Shown: positions 15,511-24,285, numbered from the stretch's first letter. The stretch is 32,250 nucleotides of DNA from Burkholderiales bacterium (GCA_019509985.1 JAEKLF010000105.1:1-32250); one strand, 5' to 3'. Notes: generated by a model from the letters alone, not told the origin. Program-made: numbers and translations.

Positions 15511-16152
15511 TCAAATCTTCGTGGGATCGAAGGCGCGCACCACCAGGGACTTGAGCAGCGGCAGCTGCCCGTGGAAGAAGTGGCCGACGCCGGGCACGAC
15601 GATGACGGGCAGGCTTTGCGGCCGGGCCCAGTCCAGCACGGCGGCCAGCGGCACGACGTCGTCGACCTCGCCGTGGATGACCACGGTGTCGGCCGGCACG
15701 GCGGCGGTGTCGAAGCGGCTCGTCGCGGGGCCGACGAGGACGAGGCGCTGTGCGGCTTCGGCCGGCTCGCTGAGCGCTTGTGCGGCACGCGAGGCGACAT
15801 AGCCGCCGAAGGAGAAGCCGGACAGGATCAGCGCCTCGCCGGGCGTGCGGATGGCGGCGAGCACGGCCAGCGCGTCGTCGACCTCGCCGCGGCCCTCGTC
15901 CCAGCCGCCTTCGGACTTGCCGATACCGCGGAAGTTGAAGCGCACCGCGCGCCAGCCCAGCTGGATGAAGGCGCGCGCGAGCGTCTGCACGACCTTGTTG
16001 TCCATCGTGCCACCCTGGGTCGGGTTGGGATGGCAGATCAGCGCGGTGCCCAGCGGCGTCGCGCCCTCAGCCAATCCAGGCGGCAGGTCGATCGCGATCT
16101 CGATCTGCCCCGCCGGGCCGGGGACGAGGCGCTTCTCGGTCTGCGAATTCAT
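15511..16152 (-). CDS. Alpha/beta-hydrolase of unknown substrate
   Basis: A cytoplasmic 213-residue hydrolase of the small dienelactone-hydrolase-like type common in proteobacteria. The oxyanion-side motif CHPNPTQGGTMDNKVV comes first, then FNFRGIGKSEG. The nucleophile elbow is SGFSFGG (Ser about residue 117), followed by the acid region IHGEVDDVVPL and the catalytic His in GVGHFFHG. The ATG at 16152 overlaps the ferredoxin stop (ATGA), indicating coupling. The natural substrate cannot be told. It lies in a compact run of ferredoxin, hydrolase, dacA and ybeD. Confidence 0.92.
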   Translation of the reverse strand: MNSQTEKRLVPGPAGQIEIAIDLPPGLAEGATPLGTALICHPNPTQGGTMDNKVVQTLARAFIQLGWRAVRFNFRGIGKSEGGWDEGRGEVDDALAVLAAIRTPGEALILSGFSFGGYVASRAAQALSEPAEAAQRLVLVGPATSRFDTAAVPADTVVIHGEVDDVVPLAAVLDWARPQSLPVIVVPGVGHFFHGQLPLLKSLVVRAFDPTKI

Positions 16153-16475
16153 CGGCCGACGCTGTCGGGCAGCACGAGGCGCTCGACGACCTGGCCGTCG
16201 CGCAGATGGCTTTCGACGATCTCGTCCAGGTCGCTGTGGTCGACCCAGGAATACCAGACGGCTTCCGGGTAGACGACGGCCACCGGCCCGCCGGCGCAGC
16301 GGTCCAGGCAGCCGGCCTTGTTGACGCGTACGCCGCCCTTGCCGGCCAGGCCCAGCTGCTTGACGCGCGACTTGCAGTGGTCGAAGGCGCCCTGGGCATC
16401 GTGGTCCGCGCAGCTGGCTTCGCCGTTGGTGCGCTGGTTCAGGCAGACGAAGAGATGGCGCTGGTAGTAACTCAT
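16149..16475 (-). CDS. Thioredoxin-like [2Fe-2S] ferredoxin
   Basis: A small electron-transfer protein of 108 residues. The opening YYQRHLFVCLNQRTNGEASC, then DHCKSR and NKAGCLDRCAGGPVAVVYPE, give the cysteine pattern of thioredoxin-fold (Shethna-like) 2Fe-2S ferredoxins, with ligands probably at Cys11, about 22, 56 and 60. The chosen ATG at 16475 matches family starts. A longer upstream frame exists but overlaps the VanZ-like gene and is rejected. The gene follows the VanZ-like gene by 14 bases and overlaps the hydrolase start by three. Its partner enzyme is not evident here. Confidence 0.93.
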   Translation of the reverse strand: MSYYQRHLFVCLNQRTNGEASCADHDAQGAFDHCKSRVKQLGLAGKGGVRVNKAGCLDRCAGGPVAVVYPEAVWYSWVDHSDLDEIVESHLRDGQVVERLVLPDSVGR

Positions 16476-16489
16476 CGCACCGGATTGTC

Positions 16490-17590
16490 TCACCGGGGGT
16501 TTTGAACCAGGCGCGCAGCGAGCCAGACGAGGGCGATGAAGGGCCAGGTCCAGGCGACCCAGCGCGTCAGGCCGTAGAGGTTGATGAAGCGGCCATGCTC
16601 CCAGGCCTGCATGTTCAGCGTCAGGTAGGGGTCGCTGGGCGCCAGGCTGATGAGGCCGATCAACGCGCACAGCACGAACAGGCCCAGCGCCGCCGCCACG
16701 CGCGAGGGCAACAGGCAGGCCAGCAGCGTCAGCGCCATGCCCAGCCCGACGCCCGGCCGCGTGGCCTCGCTGAGCCAGGCCCAGGCGTGGTCGGTGCCGA
16801 ATGCCATGGCCGTGGAGGTCGCCGTGCCCAGCAGGCCGAGCAGCAGGGCGCCGCCGGCCAGCACCAGGCGGCGCAGGCCGGGCCGGGCGACGGTGATCAT
16901 CAGCAGCACCGGCGCGACCAGGCCCAGACCGATGGCCAGCGCCTCCAGGCCCGGCGGCAGTTCGTGTTCGACGGTGACGGCGTCGCCCCACTGCAGCGCC
17001 CAGGGCGTGCCGTCCAGCGCGTCCAGCAGGGTCTCGCGCCACCAGGGCAGCCATTGGCCCAGGCCAAAGGGCAGCGGCGTCGGGTAGAGCAGTGCCAGCG
17101 GCCACAGCGCCAGCAGGGCCAGGGCGGGCGCGCTGCTGGCGCCGAACCAGTGGTCGCGCACGTCCTGCCAGCGCTGCAGGCCACCCAGGCCGCTGAGCAC
17201 CAGGCCCAGCATGGCGCCCAGCGTGCTGCCGACGGAATTCAAGGCCCAGTCCGACAGCGAAGGCACACGGCCCGGCACGAAGAACTGCAGGGTCTCCATC
17301 GAAAACGACAGCAACGGCCCGGGCAGCAGCCCGAGCAGCAGCGCGATGCGCAGGCCCCAGCCCGAGCGTACGGCCGCCGCAAAGCCGAGCAGGCCCAGCG
17401 GGACGTAGCCGAGCAGATTGCTCTCGACATCGAAGGCCCAGAAGCGTTGCGGCCAGGGCAGGCTGAGCAGCCATGGGAAGCCCATGCCCGGCGGCCAGAT
17501 CCAGGGCCAGAAGGGGTAGAGGCTGGCGTAGACGACCAGCCCGATGTGCGCGAGCAGCAGCCAGGTGGCGGAGCTCTGCCGGCGACGCAT
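16490..17590 (-). CDS. VanZ-like integral membrane protein
   Basis: A 366-residue protein with about nine or ten hydrophobic segments. The N-terminal third matches VanZ-like proteins: LVVYASLYPFWPW, a FDVESNLLGYVPLG segment, SFSMETLQFFVPGRVPSLSDWALNSVGSTLGA. The remaining two thirds form an extra membrane domain not found in short VanZ. The function is unknown; VanZ of Enterococcus gives teicoplanin resistance, but distant homologues have no proven role. The ATG at 17590 is two bases after the hemJ stop. It is part of the run hemJ, vanZ-like, ferredoxin, hydrolase. Confidence 0.87.
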   Translation of the reverse strand: MRRRQSSATWLLLAHIGLVVYASLYPFWPWIWPPGMGFPWLLSLPWPQRFWAFDVESNLLGYVPLGLLGFAAAVRSGWGLRIALLLGLLPGPLLSFSMETLQFFVPGRVPSLSDWALNSVGSTLGAMLGLVLSGLGGLQRWQDVRDHWFGASSAPALALLALWPLALLYPTPLPFGLGQWLPWWRETLLDALDGTPWALQWGDAVTVEHELPPGLEALAIGLGLVAPVLLMITVARPGLRRLVLAGGALLLGLLGTATSTAMAFGTDHAWAWLSEATRPGVGLGMALTLLACLLPSRVAAALGLFVLCALIGLISLAPSDPYLTLNMQAWEHGRFINLYGLTRWVAWTWPFIALVWLAARLVQNPR

Positions 17591-17592
17591 GC

Positions 17593-18021
17593 TCAGAAGG
17601 GCTTGACCGTCACCAGCACGACGATGACGGCGAAGAGCAGCACGGCGCTCTCGTTGTAGACGCGGAACCAGCGGTGGCTGCGGCGGTTGGACAGCTCCTC
17701 GAAGCTGCGCAGCAGGCGGCGGTTCATGTGGTGCAGGCCGACCACCCCGACGACGAGCAGCAGCTTGGCGTGCAGCCAGTAGCTGCCGGCAAAGCGCCCG
17801 GCACCGAAGCCCAGCCAGAGCCACAGGCCCAGCAGCAGCGCCACGCCCATCAACATGCTGCTGAAGCGGTGCAGCTTGTGCGCCATCAGCAGCAGGCGCT
17901 CACGCTCGGCGTGGCTGTCGCCCGGCACCATGGCCAGGTTGACGAAGATGCGCGGCAGGTAGAACAGGCCGGCGAACCAGGCGGCGACGAAGACGATGTG
18001 GAAGGCTTTGACCCAGAGCAT
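17593..18021 (-). CDS. hemJ: HemJ-type protoporphyrinogen IX oxidase (UPF0093)
   Basis: An inner-membrane protein of 142 residues with four membrane segments. It converts protoporphyrinogen IX to protoporphyrin IX late in haem synthesis. Recognisable are MLWVKAFHIVFVAAWFAGLFYLPR with its conserved His, HKLHRFSSMLMG, the segment YWLHAKLLLVVGVVGLHHMNRR and the final FRVYNESAVLL. CopD-like proteins share the fold, but this N terminus is characteristic of HemJ. Divergent hemB, an early step of the same pathway, supports the call. It is the first gene of the minus-strand run, and its promoter should lie in 18022-18170. Confidence 0.92.
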   Translation of the reverse strand: MLWVKAFHIVFVAAWFAGLFYLPRIFVNLAMVPGDSHAERERLLLMAHKLHRFSSMLMGVALLLGLWLWLGFGAGRFAGSYWLHAKLLLVVGVVGLHHMNRRLLRSFEELSNRRSHRWFRVYNESAVLLFAVIVVLVTVKPF

Positions 18022-18067
18022 GGCGGCATTATGGGTAGTGCCTGTCGTCGAAGACCTGTCCGACCTC

Positions 18068-18086
18068 GCGCCACCCTAGGTGGCGC
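18068..18086. repeat. Perfect inverted repeat upstream of hemJ
   Basis: GCGCCACC-CTA-GGTGGCGC forms an 8-base-pair perfect dyad 47 bases upstream of the hemJ start. It could be an operator, or a leader hairpin in the hemJ transcript. No T run follows on either strand, so it is not a standard terminator. Confidence 0.6.
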
Positions 18087-18096
18087 GGACGGGCCT

Positions 18097-18164
18097 CTTG
18101 GCATGGGGCCGCAGGCTCCGGGCGCGCAGCGCCGAGCGGATCGCAACGCGAGACGTATGCCAAG
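18097..18164. repeat. Structured intergenic repeat-like element
   Basis: CTTGGCAT at 18097-18104 is exactly complementary to ATGCCAAG at 18157-18164, closing a 52-base interior. The interior itself contains a hairpin GGGGCC-GCA-GGCTCC (18105-18119) and GGCGC-GCA-GCGCC (18121-18133). Similar GCGCAGCGC(C) cores are common between genes in this order, from memory, and GGGCGCGCAGCGCGC recurs at about 24228 in this window. I read it as a dispersed extragenic palindromic element rather than a gene. Confidence 0.5.
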
Positions 18165-18171
18165 TGACCGG

Positions 18172-18203
18172 CAAAAAAAAAGCCCCGGTTCAAGACCGGG
18201 GCC
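18172..18203 (-). terminator. Rho-independent terminator of the candidate small RNA
   Basis: The 8-base-pair stem GCCCCGGT/ACCGGGGC with a 5-base loop spans 18182-18202. On the minus strand it is followed by nine T (A run at 18173-18181 on the plus strand). On the plus strand no T run follows, so it works for minus-strand transcripts only. No minus-strand gene lies upstream, which implies a transcript starting between here and hemB. Confidence 0.9.
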
Positions 18204-18288
18204 GAGAAAGCCTTATCGCTGTCATCACGTTAAGGCTCCTGCTCAGGGAGGAAAAGCAGGGAATGACCACCTTGCGGCTATCATTCAA
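18172..18288 (-). ncRNA. Candidate structured small RNA between hemJ and hemB
   Basis: Read on the minus strand, this roughly 115-base stretch contains four successive perfect stems. They are GAATGA/TCATTC (enclosing CC-GCAA-GG), CCTGCT/AGCAGG with an 11-base loop UUUCCUCCCUG, AGCCTTA/TAAGGCT, and finally GCCCCGGT-CTTGA-ACCGGGGC followed by nine T. The last is a textbook terminator. The second loop exposes CCUCC, the anti-Shine-Dalgarno-like core. A promoter-like GTGACG-N17-TAAACT lies directly upstream. No protein gene fits: the in-frame peptides are 13 residues or shorter. It may belong to the betaproteobacterial toxic small RNA family with anti-SD loops that I recall from Rfam; that is unverified. 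The 5' end is inferred. Confidence 0.75.
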
Positions 18289-18293
18289 AAACA

Positions 18294-18322
18294 AGTTTAG
18301 CGCGCTTGAGCGGTGACGTCAC
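18294..18322 (-). promoter_or_regulatory. Possible sigma-70 promoter of the small RNA
   Basis: On the minus strand GTGACG (18322-18317, four of six matches to TTGACA) is followed, 17 bases on, by TAAACT (18299-18294, four of six to TATAAT). This places a start near 18287, just before the first stem of the small RNA. The -35 element overlaps one TGACGTCA palindrome. A perfect TTGACA at 18348-18343 on the same strand lacks a well-spaced -10. Confidence 0.4.
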
Positions 18323-18337
18323 GAATAAATGACGTCA
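18314..18337. promoter_or_regulatory. Pair of TGACGTCA palindromes, possible operator
   Basis: Two identical 8-base palindromes, TGACGTCA at 18314-18321 and 18330-18337, are spaced 16 bases start to start with an AT-rich CGAATAAA between. They lie between the candidate small RNA promoter and hemB. The symmetry suggests a dimeric regulator bound at two sites about one and a half helical turns apart. The regulator is unknown, and either hemB or the small RNA could be the target. Confidence 0.5.
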
Positions 18338-18402
18338 GGATGTGTCAACCATCACGCGCCTGGCCGCAGCCCCTTTTCTGCAGTCGGCCCAAGGATTTGA
18401 CC

Positions 18403-19419
<1,017 letters not shown>

Positions 19420-19424
19420 GTCCG

Positions 19425-20531
19425 ATGCGGGTCTTCCACATCGAGACAGACAGCTTCAAGGAACTGGCGGCCCTGCCCGAGACGGTGCCGGAACGCGGCT
19501 TCCTGTGGCTGGGCTACGGCCGGCGCGAGTTCGAGGTGGGCGAAGCGGCTGTGCAGCAGGCGCTGACGCGGTGGCATTGCGGCAACATCGTCGACCTGCA
19601 CGTGGCCGACCTGATCAACAACCAGCTGCCCTCGCATTTCGACTACACGTCCTGGTACGACATGCTGGTGTTCCGCCGCCTGGCCGCGGCGCCCGGCAGC
19701 CAGGACCTCTTCGTCGACGACGAGCACGGCACGCTGGCCTCGGCCCAGCGCGCGCTGCGCGCCATTGACACCAGCCCGGTCGGCTTCGCGGTGTTCGACC
19801 GCGTGCTGATCACCGTGCATCCGACCGACTGCCAGGTGCGCGAGTTCTTCGCCCAGAAGCTCGACCGCCTGACCGAAGGCCGCGAGAAGCGCGACCCGCG
19901 CGGCGGCGCGCGCCTGCCGGCCGGCCCGGCGGACCTGATGCTGCGCATGGTCAACCACATGGTGGACAGCTATCTGGAGCTGCGCCGTCTGCTGACCCGC
20001 CAGTTGGCGACGCTGCAGCGCGTGCTGCTGGATCAGAACAGCGAGTTCAACGACTGGCCGCTGCTGCTGGAAAGCCGCGACGCGCTGCACCGGCTGGAAG
20101 ACACCTGCGAGGACCAGCGCGCCGCCATCCAGGAATGGATAGACGCGCTGGACGAATGGCCCGTCGACGGCGACCCGCAGGTCACGCGTGAGCGCGAACT
20201 GCTGCGGGTGCGTTCGCGCGACGTGCTGGAGCATGTCGAGCGTGTGCTGACGCATGTGCGGCGGCTGGAATCCTCGGCCGAGTCAGCCGTGCAGATGCAT
20301 TTCAGCGCCCTGGGCCACCGCACCAACAGCATCATGCGCACGCTGACCGTGCTGACGGCCATCTTCCTGCCGCTGAACCTGATCACCGGCATCTTCGGCA
20401 TGAACTTCGAGTGGATGCCGCTGATCCACAACGCCGGCGGCTTCTGGGATGCGGCGCTGCTGATGCTGGCCGTCGCCTTCGGCCTGTGGTTCCTTTTCCG
20501 CCGCAAGCGCTACCTGAGCAGCAGCCGCTAG
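19425..20531 (+). CDS. corA: CorA-family divalent metal-ion transporter
   Basis: An inner-membrane channel-like transporter for Mg2+ (possibly Co2+ or other divalents). The 368-residue protein has a large cytoplasmic N-terminal domain and long alpha-helical stalk. Two C-terminal membrane segments follow, with the signature GIFGMNFEWMPL between them, where GMN forms the pore entrance. The C terminus is basic (RRKRYLSSSR), as in the family. The substrate cannot be read beyond the GMN class. It follows hemB by five bases. The Mg2+-type HemB next to a Mg2+ transporter is a plausible functional link, but this is inference. Confidence 0.93.
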   Translation: MRVFHIETDSFKELAALPETVPERGFLWLGYGRREFEVGEAAVQQALTRWHCGNIVDLHVADLINNQLPSHFDYTSWYDMLVFRRLAAAPGSQDLFVDDEHGTLASAQRALRAIDTSPVGFAVFDRVLITVHPTDCQVREFFAQKLDRLTEGREKRDPRGGARLPAGPADLMLRMVNHMVDSYLELRRLLTRQLATLQRVLLDQNSEFNDWPLLLESRDALHRLEDTCEDQRAAIQEWIDALDEWPVDGDPQVTRERELLRVRSRDVLEHVERVLTHVRRLESSAESAVQMHFSALGHRTNSIMRTLTVLTAIFLPLNLITGIFGMNFEWMPLIHNAGGFWDAALLMLAVAFGLWFLFRRKRYLSSSR

Positions 20532-20537
20532 GCAAGC

Positions 20538-20984
20538 TCAGCCGCGGCGGTAAGGATCGGCAAAGCCCAGGCCGGCCAGGATCTCCGTCTCCCGCGCTTC
20601 CATCGCTTCGGCCTCGTCGTCGGCCTCGTGGTCATAGCCCTGGGCGTGCAGCGTGCCGTGGACCAGCATGTGCGCGTAATGGTCGAGCAGCGGGATGCCC
20701 ATCTCGGCCGCTTCGCGCTCGACGACCTCGGCGCAGATGACCAGGTCGGCGCCGACGACGGGCTCGTGGGCGTAATCGAAGGTCAGCACATTGGTCGCGT
20801 AGTCCTTGCCGCGGAAGTCGCGGTTCAGGGTGCGGCCCTCGTCGGCGTCGACGATGCGCACGGTGATCTCGCCCGGCAGCTCCAGCGCCGCGCGGATGAA
20901 GCGCTGCACCTTGTGGCGCGGCAGCAGTGCGCGGTGGCGCGGGTCGGCGAACTGCAGGGACAGGCTCAGCTCGGGCTTGCTCAT
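20538..20984 (-). CDS. ybeY: Endoribonuclease YbeY (rRNA maturation factor)
   Basis: YbeY is a single-strand endoribonuclease needed for 16S rRNA 3' processing and ribosome quality control. The zinc-binding signature HGTLHAQGYDH (HGxLHxxGxDH) is intact at about residues 109-119. Upstream family segments are FRGKDYATNVLTFDY and DLVICAEVVEREA. Length is 148 residues. It lies 73 bases downstream of phoH on the same strand, the usual partner order. Its 3' end converges with corA, only six bases apart. The genes that often follow (corC, lnt) are not here. Confidence 0.97.
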   Translation of the reverse strand: MSKPELSLSLQFADPRHRALLPRHKVQRFIRAALELPGEITVRIVDADEGRTLNRDFRGKDYATNVLTFDYAHEPVVGADLVICAEVVEREAAEMGIPLLDHYAHMLVHGTLHAQGYDHEADDEAEAMEARETEILAGLGFADPYRRG

Positions 20985-21057
20985 TGATGCACCCTTCGCG
21001 CTTCGCGCTGTCCCGCCAAGAGGGAGCGGGCTTGCTTGGGACGGCCCGGCGCGGCGC

Positions 21058-22032
21058 TCATACCTCGCGGGCCTCTCGTTTTGCGCGCGCCTCGTAGGCT
21101 TCGACGATGCGGGCCACCAGCGGGTGGCGCACGACGTCGGCGCTGGTGAAGCGCGTCATCGCGATGCCCTTGACCTTGGCGAGCACATGCTCGGCGTCGA
21201 TGAGGCCCGACTGCACGCCGCGCGGCAGGTCGATCTGGCTGGTGTCGCCGGTGACGACGCAGCGGCTGCCGAAGCCGATGCGGGTCAGGAACATCTTCAT
21301 CTGCTCGGGCGTCGTGTTCTGCGCCTCGTCCAGGATGACGAAGGCATGGTTGAGCGTGCGGCCACGCATGAAGGCCAGCGGTGCGACTTCGAGCTGGCCC
21401 TTCTCGAAGGCCTTGGTCACGCGGTCGAAGCCGAGCAGGTCGTAGAGGGCGTCGTAGAGCGGGCGCAGATAGGGGTCGACCTTCTGCGTCAGGTCGCCGG
21501 GCAGGAAGCCCAGGCGCTCACCGGCCTCCACCGCCGGCCGCGTCAGGATGATGCGCTGCACGGTCGAGCGCTCCAGCGCGTCGACGGCGCAGGCCACGGC
21601 CAGGAAGGTCTTGCCGGTGCCGGCCGGGCCCAGGCCCAGCGTGATGTCGTGCGACAGGATCTGCTGCAGGTATTGATGCTGGCGCGGCGTGCGGGCGGAC
21701 AGGTCGGTGCGGCGGGTGCGCAGCACCAGGCCACCGTCCTCGCCCGGCGCGGCTTCGGCGGCCTGGCTGGCCTCGGGCGTCTTGGCCTCGACGAGGGCGA
21801 GCTGCAGGGTCTCGGCCGGCAGCGGCCGGCGGGCGCGCTCGTACAGCGTTTCCAGCAAGGCCCGGGTGCGCTCGGCCATGGGCTTCGGACCTTCGACGCG
21901 GAACTCGGCGTCGCGTCGGCTGAGCTTCACGCCCAGTGCGGCCTCGATCTCGCGCAGGTGGATGTCCAGGCTGCCGCAGACGCGGGCCAGGCGGGTGTTG
22001 TCGATGGGGGCGAGCTGAAAGCGCAGGATCAC
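21058..22032 (-). CDS. PhoH-like ATPase (PhoL)
   Basis: A cytoplasmic P-loop ATPase of 324 residues, related to PhoH and usually adjacent to ybeY, with an inferred role in RNA metabolism. The Walker A motif is LGPAGTGKTFLA and the Walker B motif is FVILDEAQN, followed by the sensor-like VVTGDTSQIDLP. The start is taken as GTG at 22032, giving MILRFQLAPIDNTR, the expected family opening. The open frame continues far upstream antisense to the sensor-kinase gene, and that extension is rejected. The gene is divergent from the sensor kinase across 88 bases, which must hold both promoters. Confidence 0.95.
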   Translation of the reverse strand: MILRFQLAPIDNTRLARVCGSLDIHLREIEAALGVKLSRRDAEFRVEGPKPMAERTRALLETLYERARRPLPAETLQLALVEAKTPEASQAAEAAPGEDGGLVLRTRRTDLSARTPRQHQYLQQILSHDITLGLGPAGTGKTFLAVACAVDALERSTVQRIILTRPAVEAGERLGFLPGDLTQKVDPYLRPLYDALYDLLGFDRVTKAFEKGQLEVAPLAFMRGRTLNHAFVILDEAQNTTPEQMKMFLTRIGFGSRCVVTGDTSQIDLPRGVQSGLIDAEHVLAKVKGIAMTRFTSADVVRHPLVARIVEAYEARAKREAREV

Positions 22033-22120
22033 GATGGGCGCTGAAAAACTGGGAATGGAGATTGTCGCTGGTGCATTCCCCCGCCCGTGTGGCACCGGGC
22101 CTCCCGCACAATGCCGGCCC

Positions 22121-23527
22121 ATGACTTCCCCGACTGCGCCGAGGGCCGTTTCGGCTCGGCGCCTGCCTCTTTTCCTGCTGACCTCGGCCGCCCTGCTCTG
22201 GCCGGCCGCTGCCCAGGCCCAGACCGGGCTGTACTGGGCGACGACCCTGCACGGCTGGGTGGCGGCCATGCTGGCGCTGATGGCGACCGTCATCGGCCTC
22301 GTCGCCAGCCCGCACCACCGCGAGCGGCCGGCCAGCTTCCTGGTCGGCATGATGCTGAGCTGGGTCGTGCTGCGCGCCGCCGCCGCGCCCGGCGCCGCGG
22401 GGCTGCGGCCGCTGCTGATGACGCTGCTGGTGCTGTGCGGCGTGCAATACCTGCTGCGCCAGATGAACTGGAAGCGCAGCTGGATCGACCATGCGCTGCT
22501 GATCCAGTGCCTGGTCGTGCCGGCCAGCCTGCTGCTGACGGGCGGCCAGGTCGGCATCCTCGGCACGGCCTGGCATGCGGTACTGAGCCTGGAGCTGGTC
22601 GCCGCGATGGGCTGGGCGCTGTGGCTGCGCCATCTGCGCCTGGATGCCACGCCCGACGAAATGCAGGCCCGCGAATTCCGCCTGATGGCTTTGTTGCTGC
22701 TGCCGACCATGGTGGCCCTGGTCGCCGAGATGCTGCTGGCGGCCACCAGCGAGGCGCTGTGGTGGACGGCCTCGCCGTGGCTCGGGCTGATGCTGCCGGT
22801 CTTGATGCTGGGCCTGGGCCTGCAACTGGTGAACCATGTCGCGCATGCCCGGGCCGACGCCGAGCGGCGTGCCAGCAACATCGAACAGCGCATGGCCGAC
22901 CGCATCGCGGAGGTAGAGCGCAGCCACAGCGCACTGGCCGAGCAGCGGCTCGAGCAGGTCACGGAGCGCGAGCGCAAGCGCATCGCGGCCGACCTGCACG
23001 ACGACCTGGGCGCCAAGCTGCTGACCATCGTGCACACCAGCGAGTCGGATCGCATCTCGACGCTGGCGCGCGAGGCGCTGGAGGAGATGCGCCTGTCCGT
23101 GCGCGGCCTGACCGGCAAGCCGGTGCACTTGATCGACGCCTTGGGCGACTGGCGCGCCGAAGTCGTGTCGCGCCTGGGCCAGGCCAATATCCTGGCCGAG
23201 TGGAAGTCGCCGGCCGAGGACGTCGTGCACACGTTGCAGGCGCGCGCCTACGTGCAGACGACACGCATCCTGCGCGAGTCGGTGTCCAACATCATCAAGC
23301 ACAGCGGCGCGACGCATGCGACGATTTCGAGTGCCGTGCAGGAGGGTGATTTCATCCTGACCATCCAGGACAACGGCCAGGGCATCCCGACCGAACTGGA
23401 CGGTCGCCTGGACAGAGGCCACGGCATGGCGAGCATGAAATCACGCGCCAAGCAAATGCATGGCCAGTGCCTGGTTGAATCCGGCCCTGGCTGGGGTACT
23501 GTCATCCGTCTGACCATCCCGCTCTAG
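22121..23527 (+). CDS. Membrane sensor histidine kinase, NarL/UhpB type (HisKA_3)
   Basis: A 468-residue sensor kinase. Residues about 20-245 include a signal-anchor region and some seven membrane segments of no named type. A coiled-coil linker (about 245-285) follows. The dimerisation domain has the phosphoacceptor in ERERKRIAADLHDDLGAKL, the HDLG class that pairs with LuxR-type regulators. The ATPase domain has RESVSNIIKHSGA (N box), IQDNGQGIP (G1) and GHGMASMKSRA (G2), so it should be active. The ATG at 22121 is chosen because the upstream frame gives no sensible N terminus. The cognate regulator follows 26 bases later. The signal sensed is unknown. Confidence 0.94.
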   Translation: MTSPTAPRAVSARRLPLFLLTSAALLWPAAAQAQTGLYWATTLHGWVAAMLALMATVIGLVASPHHRERPASFLVGMMLSWVVLRAAAAPGAAGLRPLLMTLLVLCGVQYLLRQMNWKRSWIDHALLIQCLVVPASLLLTGGQVGILGTAWHAVLSLELVAAMGWALWLRHLRLDATPDEMQAREFRLMALLLLPTMVALVAEMLLAATSEALWWTASPWLGLMLPVLMLGLGLQLVNHVAHARADAERRASNIEQRMADRIAEVERSHSALAEQRLEQVTERERKRIAADLHDDLGAKLLTIVHTSESDRISTLAREALEEMRLSVRGLTGKPVHLIDALGDWRAEVVSRLGQANILAEWKSPAEDVVHTLQARAYVQTTRILRESVSNIIKHSGATHATISSAVQEGDFILTIQDNGQGIPTELDGRLDRGHGMASMKSRAKQMHGQCLVESGPGWGTVIRLTIPL

Positions 23528-23553
23528 ATTTCGCACTGATTCCGAGGCCCGCC

Positions 23554-24207
23554 ATGAACCACATCCTGCTGCTCGAAGACATCCCCGAGATCCGCGCCTG
23601 GCTGAAGGCGCTGGTCAAGCAGGTGTTCGCCAACGCCCAGATCACCGAGTGCTCGCGGGTGCAGGACGCGCTGTCCCTGGTCAATGGCCAGCGCTTCACG
23701 CTGGCGCTGCTGGACCTGGGCCTGCCGGACGGCTCGGGCGTCGAGGTCATCGCCGCGCTGCGCGAAAAGCAGCCCGAGGTGCAGTCGGTCATCGTCACCA
23801 TCCACGATGACGACGAACACCTGTTCCCGGCGCTGCAGGCGGGCGCCTTCGGCTACCTGCTGAAGGAGCAGTCGCGCGAACTGCTGGTCGAGCAACTGCA
23901 ACGCATGAGCCAGGGCGAACCGCCGCTGTCGCCGTCCATCGCGCGCAAGGTCATCGCCTATTTCGCCGCACAGGTGAAGAAGCCGGCGTCGACGCTGCTG
24001 CACGAGGTGTCGCTGACCGACCGCGAGACCGAGGTGCTGCTGCGCGTGGCCAAGGGCTACACGCTGCCGGAGATCGGCGTGCAGCTGGGCCTGTCGCGCC
24101 ACACCATCGCCGACTACGTGAAGCAGATCTACCGCAAGCTCAACGTGAGCTCGCGCGCCGAAGCCGCGCTGGAAGCGCAGCGCCTGGGGTTGTTCGGTAG
24201 AAACTGA
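23554..24207 (+). CDS. LuxR/NarL-type response regulator
   Basis: The 217-residue partner of the preceding kinase. The receiver domain has the acidic pair in LLLEDIPEIR, the phosphorylated aspartate in LALLDLGLPDGSG, the threonine in VIVTIHDD and the lysine in GYLLKEQS. The C-terminal LuxR helix-turn-helix is LTDRETEVLLRVAKGYTLPEIGVQLG followed by SRHTIADYVKQIYRKLNV. All switch residues are present. It is co-transcribed with the kinase. Targets are unknown; ruvAB starts 78 bases downstream and could share readthrough transcription. Confidence 0.95.
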   Translation: MNHILLLEDIPEIRAWLKALVKQVFANAQITECSRVQDALSLVNGQRFTLALLDLGLPDGSGVEVIAALREKQPEVQSVIVTIHDDDEHLFPALQAGAFGYLLKEQSRELLVEQLQRMSQGEPPLSPSIARKVIAYFAAQVKKPASTLLHEVSLTDRETEVLLRVAKGYTLPEIGVQLGLSRHTIADYVKQIYRKLNVSSRAEAALEAQRLGLFGRN

Positions 24208-24285
24208 TGCCCTTGGGGATGGCCCTGGGCGCGCAGCGCGCGGCTCAGTCCTCAACTGATTCAGGCTGGCCCGGATAATGGGCCG

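Noticed and set aside
18205..18290. Short peptides (13 and 11 residues) inside the candidate small RNA
   Set aside because: They are very short, lack convincing ribosome-binding sites, and the strong hairpins suggest a structured RNA.
21058..23232. 724-residue form of the PhoH-like protein
   Set aside because: Only the last 324 residues match the family. The extension is antisense to the sensor kinase, and the GTG at 22032 gives the expected N terminus.
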